From positions 1,860,001 through 1,924,000 of the forward strand of contig CAVWWX010000002.1 of assembly GCA_963758845.1 (NCBI GenBank): 64,000 nt of DNA, read 5' to 3'. The stretch's first letter is position 1. Every line of letters begins with the position of its first letter. This DNA is from JBDTSW01 sp963758845 (GTDB lineage: Bacteria; Actinomycetota; Thermoleophilia; Solirubrobacterales; 70-9). A program made the translations under genes and the position numbers. Of the stretch, positions 51,426-58,618 are shown piece by piece. The notes under the pieces are model-generated. The model had not been told where the DNA came from, searched no databases, and was given only the letters and a program-made list of their open reading frames with translations.

Positions 51426-52153
51426 AGGTCCAGTCCCAGCTCGTTCGTGAGCTTCTGAGCCTCGATGTTGAGCTGAAAGAACTCGCCGGTGAGGATCAGG
51501 ATCCCCATCGCGATCAGGATCGCACCGCCCACCGCGACGATCGCCGCGTAGTGGCGCTTGATCACGTCGAAGACCTGCGTCATCCGGCTGAAGGCGATGG
51601 CGGTCAACAGGAACGGGATTGCGAGGCCAAGCGAGTACACCGCCAGGAGGCCCGCCCCCCGGGCCGCCGAGTCGGTCAGCGCCGCGGCGCTCAGGATCGA
51701 GGCCAGCGTCGGGCCAACGCACGGGGTCCAGGCGATCGCGAACGCGGCGCCCGCCACCATCGGCCCGCCCTTGCCGGCGCGCTCCATCAGGGCGTCGACG
51801 CGCCACTCGCGGTTCAGCTTCACGACGAAGAAGCTGGCGACGAACAGGACGCCCATCAGGATGATCAGGACGCCCGAGATGTCGGTCAGCAGGTCGCGGT
51901 GCTCGCGCAGGGCATCCCCGACGCCCGTGGCCGTCAGGCCCAGCAGGATGAAGATCGCCGAGAACGACGCGATGAACAGCAGGCTCGGCAGCACCACTCG
52001 GCGCCAGTCGGCGCGCTCGAGCTCGGTGACGTTGACTCCGCTGACGGCCGAGAGGTAGCCCGGCACGAGCGGAAGTACGCAGGGCGACAGGAACGACACG
52101 AGGCCAGCCGCGAACGCGGCAAGGACCCCGACCCCGCCAGCCGCATCGGGCAT
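51422..52153 (-). CDS. ccdA: Cytochrome c biogenesis protein CcdA
   Basis: A 243-residue membrane protein with about six helices that passes electrons from cytosolic thioredoxin to extracytoplasmic thiol proteins. The two redox Cys are in FLSPCVLPLVPGYLS (residue about 25) and WTPCVGPTLASIL (about 144). It follows the thioredoxin gene by 4 bp, so the operon couples a thioredoxin with its membrane partner. No cytochrome c maturation gene is adjacent. Confidence 0.93.
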   Translation of the reverse strand: MPDAAGGVGVLAAFAAGLVSFLSPCVLPLVPGYLSAVSGVNVTELERADWRRVVLPSLLFIASFSAIFILLGLTATGVGDALREHRDLLTDISGVLIILMGVLFVASFFVVKLNREWRVDALMERAGKGGPMVAGAAFAIAWTPCVGPTLASILSAAALTDSAARGAGLLAVYSLGLAIPFLLTAIAFSRMTQVFDVIKRHYAAIVAVGGAILIAMGILILTGEFFQLNIEAQKLTNELGLDL

Positions 52154-52157
52154 GGGC

Positions 52158-52922
52158 TCAGCTCAACGCTGTCGCCAGCCGGCGGCGGTGGGCGCTCGCC
52201 AGTGGGTGAGCCGGGCCGAGCTCGGTGAAGATCGCGACCATCACCTGGCGCAGCAGGTCCCGCGTGTCGGCGTCGTCGGTCGAGGCGATGGCCTCCTGGA
52301 GCCCCTCGAGCGCGGTGTCGTGGTCGCCCTCGTCCCAGGCGGTAAAGGTCCCCTCGAGGAGCGACGCGTCGACGCCGTCGGTCGCCTCGCCGGAGGCCAG
52401 GCGAAGCCGGGCGATGAGGCCGTCGGCCACGAAGTCGCCCGCGAACGGCTCGAGGAGGTTGCGGACTTCATCGGTTTCGCCACGCGCCACCAGCAGGCGG
52501 GCGAGCCTCCCGGCCGCGTCCGAGTGAGAGGGGTCGAGCTCGAGCGCCTTGCGCAGCGACTCCTCGTCACCGGCCTCGGCAAGCTCCTCGGCGGGGGAGG
52601 GGACCAGGGCGTCCAGGAACGCCTCGATGCGCGGCGGTGGGATCGCGCCGGTGAACTCGTCGACCACCTGCCCGCCGCGGAAGGCCTTCACCGCCGGGAT
52701 GCCCTGCACGCCGAACGCGCGCGCCAGGTTCTGGTTCGAATCGACGTCGACCTTGGCCAGGTCGACCCTGCCGTCGCGCTTGGCCACGGCGGCCTCCAGC
52801 GCGGGACCCAGCTGGCGGCAAGGGCCGCACCACTCGGCCCAGAAGTCGACGAGCACGGGGACCTCCCGCGAGCGCTCGACCACGGCCTGCTCGAACTGCG
52901 CCTCGGTGACGTCGGAAACCAT
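52158..52922 (-). CDS. Thioredoxin with C-terminal TPR-like region (CnoX/YbbN type)
   Basis: A 254-residue protein. The thioredoxin domain occupies about residues 1-108 with LVDFWAEWCGPCRQLGPALE and the cis-Pro in GIPAVKAFRGG. A helical TPR-like domain follows (SLRKALELDPSHSDAAGRLARLLV and repeats). CnoX in other bacteria combines a chaperone-like holdase with thioredoxin function; here WCGPC is complete, so redox activity is likely. The ATG at 52922 is supported by TAACCT 7 nt upstream. Confidence 0.9.
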   Translation of the reverse strand: MVSDVTEAQFEQAVVERSREVPVLVDFWAEWCGPCRQLGPALEAAVAKRDGRVDLAKVDVDSNQNLARAFGVQGIPAVKAFRGGQVVDEFTGAIPPPRIEAFLDALVPSPAEELAEAGDEESLRKALELDPSHSDAAGRLARLLVARGETDEVRNLLEPFAGDFVADGLIARLRLASGEATDGVDASLLEGTFTAWDEGDHDTALEGLQEAIASTDDADTRDLLRQVMVAIFTELGPAHPLASAHRRRLATALS

Positions 52923-52929
52923 GCCTACG

Positions 52930-52935
52930 AGGTTA
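52930..52935 (-). promoter_or_regulatory. -10 element TAACCT for the thioredoxin/ccdA operon (leaderless type)
   Basis: The minus-strand TAACCT ends 7 nt before the ATG at 52922, in a 33-bp divergent gap. Confidence 0.45.
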
Positions 52936-52955
52936 GAGAAGGCACACTGCGCGGT

Positions 52956-53618
52956 GTGACAGACGCGGCGCCGCAACTGGTCATCCTCGATTGCGATGGG
53001 GTGCTGGTCGACAGCGAGGTGATCTCCGTGCGCGTGGACGCGGAGGTCGTCGCCGAGCTGGGCTGGTCGCTCACCGAACAGGAGGTCGCCGAGCGCTACC
53101 TCGGCGGCTCCTACGAGGCGATGGTCGCCGACATCGAGGCCAACGTCGAGGGCCCGCTGGAACCCGGTTGGGACAAGGCCTTCGACCGCCGCTACCGCGA
53201 GGCCTTCGCGGCCGAGCTTCAGCCGGTGGCGGGAGTCCTCGAGGCCCTGGACCGGATCACGCTCCCCACGTGCGTCGCCTCCAGCGGCAGCATCGAGAAG
53301 ATGCGGCTCACCCTTGGCCTCACCGGCCTCTGGGAGCGCTTCGAGGGGCGGATCTTCTCGGCCGACGACGTCGAGCACGCCAAGCCCGCGCCGGACCTCT
53401 TCCTGCACGCGGCCGCGGCCATGGGCGTCGATCCCGAGCGGTGCGTGGTGGTCGAGGACAGCCGCTACGGCGTCCAGGCGGCTGTCGCGGCCGGGATGGG
53501 GGTCCTGGGGTACTCCGGTGGGCTGACGTCGGCCGAGACGCTCCGCCAGGCGGGCGCGACGCCATTCGCGGACATGCGAGAGCTCGCCGGGCTCGTCGGG
53601 GCGGACGGGGTTATGTGA
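52956..53618 (+). CDS. HAD-superfamily phosphatase (beta-phosphoglucomutase-like)
   Basis: A 220-residue HAD hydrolase. Motif I is VILDCDGVLVDSEVIS with a four-helix cap after it. Motif II is CVASSGSIEKM, the Lys is in EHAKPAPDLFLHAA, and motif IV is CVVVEDSRYGVQAA. Cys lies between the two catalytic aspartates, as in other family members. The substrate is probably a sugar phosphate. The GTG at 52956 follows CACACT at 7 nt, one base off the leaderless -10. It overlaps the upstream end of the YqgE region. Confidence 0.88.
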   Translation: MTDAAPQLVILDCDGVLVDSEVISVRVDAEVVAELGWSLTEQEVAERYLGGSYEAMVADIEANVEGPLEPGWDKAFDRRYREAFAAELQPVAGVLEALDRITLPTCVASSGSIEKMRLTLGLTGLWERFEGRIFSADDVEHAKPAPDLFLHAAAAMGVDPERCVVVEDSRYGVQAAVAAGMGVLGYSGGLTSAETLRQAGATPFADMRELAGLVGADGVM

Positions 53619-53650
53619 ACCCGGCGGCGGAGCGGGAGAATGCGGAGGGC

Positions 53651-54196
53651 ATGGAATCGTTTCGCGGCAAGCTCCTGGTCGCCTCGCCGGCACTCGTCGA
53701 CCCGAACTTCGCCCGCACCGTGGTGCTGATCACCGAGCACAACGACGAGGGCGCGATGGGAATCGTGCTCGACCGGCCATCGGACGCCAAGGTCGGCGAG
53801 GTCGTCCCGCAGCTGGCCGATGCCGCCGGGCCCGACGAGCCGATCTTCGTCGGCGGCCCGGTGCAGCCGACGGCGCTCGTCGTCCTGGCCGAGTTCACCG
53901 ATCCCAGCGCCGCGGCCTGGATCGTCACCGCGGACGTCGGATTCGCCTCAGCGGGGCTCGAGACGGACGATCTGGGCTCCGTGACGCGCCGCGCTCGCGT
54001 CTACGCCGGTTATTCGGGCTGGGGCGCCGGCCAGCTGGAGGCCGAGATGGACGTCGACTCCTGGATCGTCGAGCCGCCGCTGCCGCGCGAGCTGTTCCCG
54101 GAGGAGCCCCAGAGCCTCTGGAGCGCCGTTCTGGGCCGCAAGGGCGGCCAGTACGCGCTGGTCGCGCGCATGCCCGACGACCCCTCGATGAACTAG
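53651..54196 (+). CDS. YqgE/AlgH family protein (UPF0301)
   Basis: A 181-residue conserved protein of unknown molecular function. GKLLVASPALVDPNFARTVVLITEHNDEGAMGIVLDRP is the family signature, and the C-terminal RARVYAGYSGWGAGQLEAEM with SWIVEPP is also typical. It is cytosolic. A longer form could start at GTG 53615, overlapping the phosphatase stop (GTGA). The ATG at 53651 gives the usual family N-terminus. A GC-rich inverted repeat (AGGGCGG .. CCGCCCT) follows the stop. Confidence 0.88.
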   Translation: MESFRGKLLVASPALVDPNFARTVVLITEHNDEGAMGIVLDRPSDAKVGEVVPQLADAAGPDEPIFVGGPVQPTALVVLAEFTDPSAAAWIVTADVGFASAGLETDDLGSVTRRARVYAGYSGWGAGQLEAEMDVDSWIVEPPLPRELFPEEPQSLWSAVLGRKGGQYALVARMPDDPSMN

Positions 54197-54303
54197 GGCG
54201 GCGCTCAGGGCCTTCAGGCTCGCCCGCCCGCCCTGCGCCTGTTAATCACCGTTATGGAAACCCGTCGCGTGAATGCCCAGTCGAGGAGGGCGCAGCAACG
54301 CAT

Positions 54304-54329
54304 GTTTCGCCCCCAAGGGCGGCGGGTAT
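54304..54329 (+). promoter_or_regulatory. SigB/SigF-type promoter GTTT-N16-GGGTAT of the sigma gene
   Basis: GTTT (54304-54307), a 16-nt spacer and GGGTAT (54324-54329) match the known consensus of mycobacterial SigF and Streptomyces SigB promoters (GTTT, 15-17 nt, GGGTA). A leader of about 160 nt would result. It suggests that the sigma factor transcribes its own gene. Confidence 0.6.
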
Positions 54330-54415
54330 TGCCGGGCAATCGCACGCGGATCGACGGCGGCAAGCTCGATCACGTGTCTCATACATACGTCGCATAGCGG
54401 CGAGGCAGCACAGAG

Positions 54416-54434
54416 GCCCGGGTTTCGCCCGGGC
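54416..54434 (+). terminator. GC hairpin in the sigma gene leader
   Basis: GCCCGGG, TTTCG, CCCGGGC forms a perfect 7-bp stem, followed by TTCTGTC. It may be an attenuator between the promoter and the coding region, or a terminator of the upstream unit. Confidence 0.4.
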
Positions 54435-54497
54435 TTCTGTCATCAGCGTGACATCCTTGGTCGGCGGGGACCAACGCGGGACCAGCGATCGATCACG

Positions 54498-55304
54498 TTG
54501 AGCGAAGCGAACGAAAGTGACAACGATCCGGAGGCGCCGGCCCCGGGGCCCTCGGAGGGACTCGCCTCCGAGCAACAGCTCCTTGCCCGCTTCGCCGAGA
54601 CCGGCGACCCGCGGCTGCGCGAGGAGCTTGTCGCCCGGTTCCTCCCCCTCGCTCGCAGCCTCGCGATGCGCTACGCGGGCGGCGCCGAGCCCAGCGACGA
54701 CCTCGTGCAGGTCGCCAGCGTCGGCCTGATGGGCGCCCTGGACCGCTTCGACCCGTCCCGCGGCGTCCCGTTCGCCGCCTTCGCCGGCCCCACCATCCTC
54801 GGCGAGCTGCGCCGCCATTTCCGTGACCGGGTCTGGACGATGCGGGTGCCTCGCGGCCTGCAGGAGCGCATCCGCGACGTCGAGGAGGCGATCACCAAGC
54901 TCTCCAGCAAGCTCGAGCGCTCCCCCACAGTCGCCGAGATCGCCGAGCTCCTGGAGGCCTCCGACGACGAGGTGCTGGAGGCGATGGAGGCAAGCGACGC
55001 GCGCCGCACGATGTCGCTCGACCAGCCCGCCGCGGCCAGCGAGGACATGGGTGACGCCTCGATCGGCGAGCGCGTCGGCGGCGAGGACCCGGGCTTCGAG
55101 CTGGTCGAGGAGCGCTCGGCGATTCGGGCCGGCGCTCGCGTGCTCAGCGACCTCGAGCGGGAGGTCCTGCGCCTGCGCTTCGTCGAGGACCTGACGCAGT
55201 CGAAGATCGCCGACTCGGTCGGCTACTCCCAGATGCACGTCTCGCGCATCCTCAGGCGGGCGCTCGACCGCGTGCGCGCGGCCGCCGAGCGCGACCAGGT
55301 CTAG
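54498..55304 (+). CDS. RNA polymerase sigma factor, SigB/SigF/WhiG subgroup
   Basis: A 268-residue sigma-70 group 3 factor. Region 2 contains LARSLAMRYAGGAEPSDDLVQVASVGLMGALDRFDPSRG and FAAFAGPTILGELRRHFRD. Region 3 has RVPRGLQERIRDVEEA, and region 4 ends in LTQSKIADSVGYSQMHVSRILRRAL, the -35 recognition helix. This subgroup controls stress response or differentiation. The TTG at 54498 gives the usual short N-terminus. It faces the tandem HATPase gene 7 bp away, a typical sigma/anti-sigma arrangement though on opposite strands. Confidence 0.92.
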   Translation: MSEANESDNDPEAPAPGPSEGLASEQQLLARFAETGDPRLREELVARFLPLARSLAMRYAGGAEPSDDLVQVASVGLMGALDRFDPSRGVPFAAFAGPTILGELRRHFRDRVWTMRVPRGLQERIRDVEEAITKLSSKLERSPTVAEIAELLEASDDEVLEAMEASDARRTMSLDQPAAASEDMGDASIGERVGGEDPGFELVEERSAIRAGARVLSDLEREVLRLRFVEDLTQSKIADSVGYSQMHVSRILRRALDRVRAAAERDQV

Positions 55305-55311
55305 GCGGGCT

Positions 55312-56124
55312 TCAGGAGCTGCGGCTGGCGATCTCGAGCACCAGGTGCTCGTCGTCGCCCGTGTGCTCCACGTGGACCGAGTCGGCCAGCCGCTCGAGCG
55401 AGGCGTCGAGCTGCGGGATGCGCATACGCTCCAGCAGGCGGTCCCCGGCGCCGTCGACCAGCGGCCCAACCCGCACGGAGACCGTGCCGTCGACCTCGTC
55501 CACGACCACCTTCGCGGTGCCGTCGGGGAAGAACTCGGCGGCCTGCGAGGACACGGCGTCGCCCAGCAGCACCGCGTCGGAGAGGCGATCGACCGAGAAG
55601 TTGGCGCGCACGGCGAAGATCGAGATCACCCGCGAGAGCACCGGCCCAACCAGGTTGCCCGCCGGCATCAGCATCGCGGTGCCCGGGTCGACCTCCCCAG
55701 CGGGCGGCGGGGCCTCGGGCTCGGACCCGTTCGCCGAGAGGCTCACCCGCATCGTCACGATTGTGCCCTGGCCGGGGGCGCCGCTCAGCTCGAAGCTGCT
55801 GGAGAGCGCCGCGATCAGCGGCAGGCCCATGCGCAGGCTCTCGCGCTGGACGTCCGCCCGGGGCCGGATCCCTGCCCCCCGGTCGCGGACCACGACCACG
55901 AGCGAGTCATCCTCGCGTCGAGCGTCGACCTCGATCGAGCCCGGGCTCTCCTCGTAGGCGTGCACGACCGCGTTCATGCAGGCCTCGGTTACGACCGTCT
56001 TCAGGTCGCCGATGCGGCCCGGGTCCATCCCGACGGCCTCGGCGAGGCCCGCGAGCGCGTGGCGGACGACGCCGACGTTCTTGGCCTCGGCCGGTAATAC
56101 CAGCTTCAGATCTGGGTCGGTCAA
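55312..56124 (-). CDS. RsbW/SpoIIAB-type anti-sigma ATPase with a second, degenerate HATPase-like half
   Basis: A 270-residue cytosolic protein. Residues about 1-130 form a GHKL ATPase. The N-box is VVTEACMNAVVHAYEESPG, the G1 box VVRDRGAGIRP, and the G2 region RMGLPLIAALSSSFEL. Such proteins hold a sigma factor and phosphorylate an anti-anti-sigma. Residues about 155-270 repeat the overall plan but lack the N-box Asn and the glycine boxes, so they should not bind ATP. The TTG at 56124 follows AGGA. Its neighbour is the SigB/SigF-type factor, the likely partner. No STAS anti-anti-sigma gene is nearby. Confidence 0.82.
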   Translation of the reverse strand: MTDPDLKLVLPAEAKNVGVVRHALAGLAEAVGMDPGRIGDLKTVVTEACMNAVVHAYEESPGSIEVDARREDDSLVVVVRDRGAGIRPRADVQRESLRMGLPLIAALSSSFELSGAPGQGTIVTMRVSLSANGSEPEAPPPAGEVDPGTAMLMPAGNLVGPVLSRVISIFAVRANFSVDRLSDAVLLGDAVSSQAAEFFPDGTAKVVVDEVDGTVSVRVGPLVDGAGDRLLERMRIPQLDASLERLADSVHVEHTGDDEHLVLEIASRSS

Positions 56125-56219
56125 GGCCCCGTCCTCCCCCCGACCTCCATGTCTGTCCCCTTCTCCTTTTCGACGGGACCCAGCCCAACCTGGCTCGCGG
56201 GTGGATCCACAGCCTCACT

Positions 56220-56244
56220 GTACCCGCGCCAGGGACTTCTAGTC
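56220..56244 (-). promoter_or_regulatory. Possible SigB-type promoter GACT-N15-GGGTAC for the anti-sigma gene
   Basis: On the minus strand GACT (56241-56244), 15 nt and GGGTAC (56220-56225) fit the looser SigB consensus GNNT-N14-16-GGGTA(C/T). It gives a leader of about 90 nt to the TTG at 56124. The -35 is weak evidence alone. Confidence 0.4.
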
Positions 56245-56246
56245 AC

Positions 56247-56585
56247 TCAGTCGCGCTTCCAGCCCCCACCGAACAGCCGACCCATCCGCCCCGTCCGAAC
56301 GTTCGCCCTGAACGAGCCGGCGCCCTTCTCGGGCGGCGGCAGCTGGGCGACGGCGGCCTCGTCGATGCGCAGCGTCACCATGCGCTCGGCGGTGCGGTCC
56401 ACCTCGGGTGCGTCAACAAAGCGCAGATCGCCGGAGCCGGTCTCGATCACGATGCCGTCGAGGATGTGCTCGCGGTAGTTGTCGACCACCTGGTGGACCT
56501 TGCCCACGACCGCGCCATCGGCCGACTGGATGGGCGTCCCGCGCTCGACCGCCGTGTAGTGGATCGCATGTCCTTCGTCGCTCAT
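56247..56585 (-). CDS. PRC-barrel-like protein, second copy
   Basis: A 112-residue protein. HYTAVERGTPIQSADGAVVGKVHQVVDNYREHILDGIVIETG follows the same plan as the 87-aa protein at 40332 (ERG.P....G..VG.V..V.D...DGI). A basic C-terminal tail ends GRLFGGGWKRD. The ATG at 56585 is chosen because TATGCT lies 7 nt upstream. It is divergent from the DUF3052 gene with 23 bp between the starts. Confidence 0.7.
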   Translation of the reverse strand: MSDEGHAIHYTAVERGTPIQSADGAVVGKVHQVVDNYREHILDGIVIETGSGDLRFVDAPEVDRTAERMVTLRIDEAAVAQLPPPEKGAGSFRANVRTGRMGRLFGGGWKRD

Positions 56586-56592
56586 GCCCGGA

Positions 56593-56598
56593 AGCATA
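56593..56598 (-). promoter_or_regulatory. -10 element TATGCT for the PRC-barrel gene (leaderless type)
   Basis: The minus-strand TATGCT ends 7 nt before the ATG at 56585 and overlaps by 2 bp the -10 of the opposite gene. Confidence 0.5.
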
Positions 56599-56602
56599 GG
56601 CT
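56597..56602 (+). promoter_or_regulatory. -10 element TAGGCT for the DUF3052 gene (leaderless type)
   Basis: TAGGCT ends 6 nt before the ATG at 56609. Confidence 0.5.
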
Positions 56603-56608
56603 GCCGCC

Positions 56609-57028
56609 ATGGCCGGCTACTCGGGCACTCCGCTCCCCAGGAAGCTCGGAATCAGGGAGGGCCACCGCCTGGCGCTGATCGACGCTCCCGACGCCTTCGC
56701 CCGGACCCTGGGCGAGCTCCCCGATGGCGTCGAGACCCGCGACTCGGCGCGTGGGCGCAGCGACGTGATCGTCTGCTTCCTGACCCGCCGGGCCGTCCTC
56801 GAGCGGCGGTTCGCCGCGCTGAAGCGCGCGATTGAGTACGACGGCGGCCTCTGGATCGCCTGGCCCAAGCGCGCCTCCGGCGTCGAGACCGACGTGACCG
56901 AGGACGTCGTGCGCGAGATCGCCCTGGACCGAGGGCTCGTCGACAACAAGGTCTGCGCGATCGACGAGACCTGGTCCGGCCTGCGCCTGGTTTACCGGCT
57001 GGCCGATCGCCCCGGCAAGGCCGGCTAG
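56609..57028 (+). CDS. DUF3052 family protein
   Basis: A 139-residue cytosolic protein of unknown function, common in actinobacteria. It starts MAGYSGTPLPRKLGIREGHR. GLWIAWPKRASGVETDVTED and KVCAIDETWSGLRLVYR are the later conserved blocks. Its TAG is shared with the convergent hydrolase through CTAG. Confidence 0.85.
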   Translation: MAGYSGTPLPRKLGIREGHRLALIDAPDAFARTLGELPDGVETRDSARGRSDVIVCFLTRRAVLERRFAALKRAIEYDGGLWIAWPKRASGVETDVTEDVVREIALDRGLVDNKVCAIDETWSGLRLVYRLADRPGKAG

Positions 57029-57861
57029 AGCCGCTCGCGAACCGCTTCCGAGGCGCAGAAATCCTCGATCTCGCGCGAGAGCTTGCCGCCCTGCCAGGCG
57101 AGCGGCGACTCCCCCTCCCCCTCGCTGATCAAGGTGGCCCGCGGCAGCGATTCGGCCCATGCCTCGGCCACGGCGTACGGGTGCCCGGGGTCGGCGACGT
57201 CGTGGCTGGCGACGACCAGCGCCGGGACGTCCAGCGCCGCCAGCGCCTCAAGGCCGTCGAACGGGAGCGAGCGTGGCACCTCGCGGAGCGCCACCGCCAC
57301 CGCCTGCGGATGCTCGTGCTGTCCCAGGCGCTGGCGCGCGATCCGCAGCAGCGTCTCGCGCCACTCCGGGGCCAGATCGTGGTCGTAGGCCTCGACGAAA
57401 CCCTCCACCCCGCCCCGCTCGAGCCCGTCGGCAAGCCGGTCCCAGCCGGCGAGCGATTCGCCGGACGGCTCCTCCCCCATCACCGCCGGGCCGACCAGGA
57501 CGACGCCGGCCAGGCGCTGCGGATCGCGAGCGGCGAGCGTCGCGATCGTGTGCGCCCCCATCGAGTGGCCGGCCAGCACGGGCCTGCCCTCCCCTACGGC
57601 GTCGCCGATCACCGCGTCGGCGTCGTCGGCCAGGTTGACATAACCATAGGAGCCCGCAGGGGCGGGATCCGAGCTGCCGTGGCCTCGCGCGTCGTAGGCG
57701 ACGACGCGGTGACCCTTTCGCGGCAGGTGCTTGGAGCCGTGGACCACCACTCGGCGGGTGGCGGTCAGGCCGTGCAGGAGCACGACCGCCGGGCCGTCCT
57801 CCCCCGCTCGCTCGCCGGCGAGCACGATGTCGCCGGAGCGGATCGCGAGCTCGGCCGACAT
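57025..57861 (-). CDS. Alpha/beta hydrolase
   Basis: A 278-residue cytosolic hydrolase. VVLLHGLTATRR has the oxyanion region, AYDARGHGSSDPAP is typical, and the nucleophile is Ser in LAGHSMGAHTIATL. The acid is probably near VVASHDVADPGHP. There is no lid insertion large enough to suggest a lipase. It follows the PPIase gene by 5 bp in the same operon. The substrate is unknown. Confidence 0.85.
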   Translation of the reverse strand: MSAELAIRSGDIVLAGERAGEDGPAVVLLHGLTATRRVVVHGSKHLPRKGHRVVAYDARGHGSSDPAPAGSYGYVNLADDADAVIGDAVGEGRPVLAGHSMGAHTIATLAARDPQRLAGVVLVGPAVMGEEPSGESLAGWDRLADGLERGGVEGFVEAYDHDLAPEWRETLLRIARQRLGQHEHPQAVAVALREVPRSLPFDGLEALAALDVPALVVASHDVADPGHPYAVAEAWAESLPRATLISEGEGESPLAWQGGKLSREIEDFCASEAVRERL

Positions 57862-57866
57862 CGCGC

Positions 57867-58553
57867 TCAGCGCTCGAGGGTGATGCGTTCGATCACCACG
57901 GGGACGGCCGGCTCGCCGCCCGTGGGCCCCAGCTCGGGATCGGCCTGGGCCTCGATCCGGTCGACCGCCTCCTCGTCGCCCGTGAGCTGTCCGAGGATCG
58001 CGTAGTCGGGAGGCAGCCCGGCGTCGGCCGCCGCGGTGACCACGAAGAACTGGCTTCCCGATGTGCCGGCCGGCTCGACCGGGGTCTTCGCCATCGCCAC
58101 CGTGCCGCGGGTGTACTCGGCGTCGGGGGCGGGCTCCTCGGTCACGGTGTACCCGGGCCCGCCTTCCCCGGTGGTCTCCGGATCGCCGCCCTGGATCACG
58201 AAGCCGTCCACGACGCGGTGAAACGGCGTCCCGTCGTAGACGCCCTCATCGACCAGGTAGACGAAGGAGCTCGCGGTCTTCGGGGACCCTTTCGTGTCCA
58301 GCTCGAAGGAGAAGTCGCCGCAGTTCGTCTCGACCGTGGCGGTGATCTTCTCCCCGGGCGCCACCTTCTCCTTCGGAGGCTTCAGCTTCACCGGCTTGGG
58401 CTCGGCGGGCGCTACCTCCTCGCAGGTCTCATCGGCCGACGCGGTGGTGGTCTCCGGCTCGTCGTCCTCTCCCCCGCAGGCCGCGAGCCACAGGCCTCCC
58501 GCGGCGAGCAGCACAGCCGCCGCGAGCCTCGGGGTGCGGGGGCTCGGCGTCAC
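57867..58553 (-). CDS. Cyclophilin-type peptidyl-prolyl isomerase lipoprotein
   Basis: A 228-residue lipoprotein. The signal peptide ends in the lipobox LAAC at residue about 26, followed by an acidic/Thr linker. The cyclophilin domain covers about residues 70-226 with YDGTPFHRVVDGFVIQGGDP, MAKTPVEPAGTSGSQFFV and YAILGQLTGDEEAVDRIE. It helps folding at the outer face of the membrane. It requires LspA (18040). The GTG at 58553 is supported by TAGCCT 9 nt upstream. Confidence 0.92.
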   Translation of the reverse strand: MTPSPRTPRLAAAVLLAAGGLWLAACGGEDDEPETTTASADETCEEVAPAEPKPVKLKPPKEKVAPGEKITATVETNCGDFSFELDTKGSPKTASSFVYLVDEGVYDGTPFHRVVDGFVIQGGDPETTGEGGPGYTVTEEPAPDAEYTRGTVAMAKTPVEPAGTSGSQFFVVTAAADAGLPPDYAILGQLTGDEEAVDRIEAQADPELGPTGGEPAVPVVIERITLER

Positions 58554-58562
58554 GATCGCAGC

Positions 58563-58568
58563 AGGCTA
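58563..58568 (-). promoter_or_regulatory. -10 element TAGCCT for the PPIase/hydrolase operon (leaderless type)
   Basis: The minus-strand TAGCCT ends 9 nt before the GTG at 58553. Confidence 0.45.
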
Positions 58569-58606
58569 GCTGACCCGCCTGGGCGTTCAGGCAAGGCCGC
58601 CGCCAC

Positions 58607-58612
58607 TAGGCT
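58607..58612 (+). promoter_or_regulatory. -10 element TAGGCT for the lipid kinase operon (leaderless type)
   Basis: TAGGCT ends 6 nt before the GTG at 58619, which begins the lipid kinase-murT-methyltransferase-gatD run. Confidence 0.5.
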
Positions 58613-58618
58613 CAGCAG

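Larger units (their letters stand above)
54197..54497. other. Intergenic region upstream of the sigma factor gene
   Basis: 301 bp without a supported gene. It contains an inverted repeat right after the YqgE stop, a SigF/SigB-type promoter at 54304-54329, and a GC hairpin at 54416-54434. An open frame runs through it in phase with the sigma gene, but it lacks family similarity and would start before the promoter. Confidence 0.6.

Noticed and set aside
54273..54497. N-terminal extension of the sigma factor
   Set aside because: It contains no sigma domain, covers a good promoter and a hairpin, and would start before the predicted transcript.
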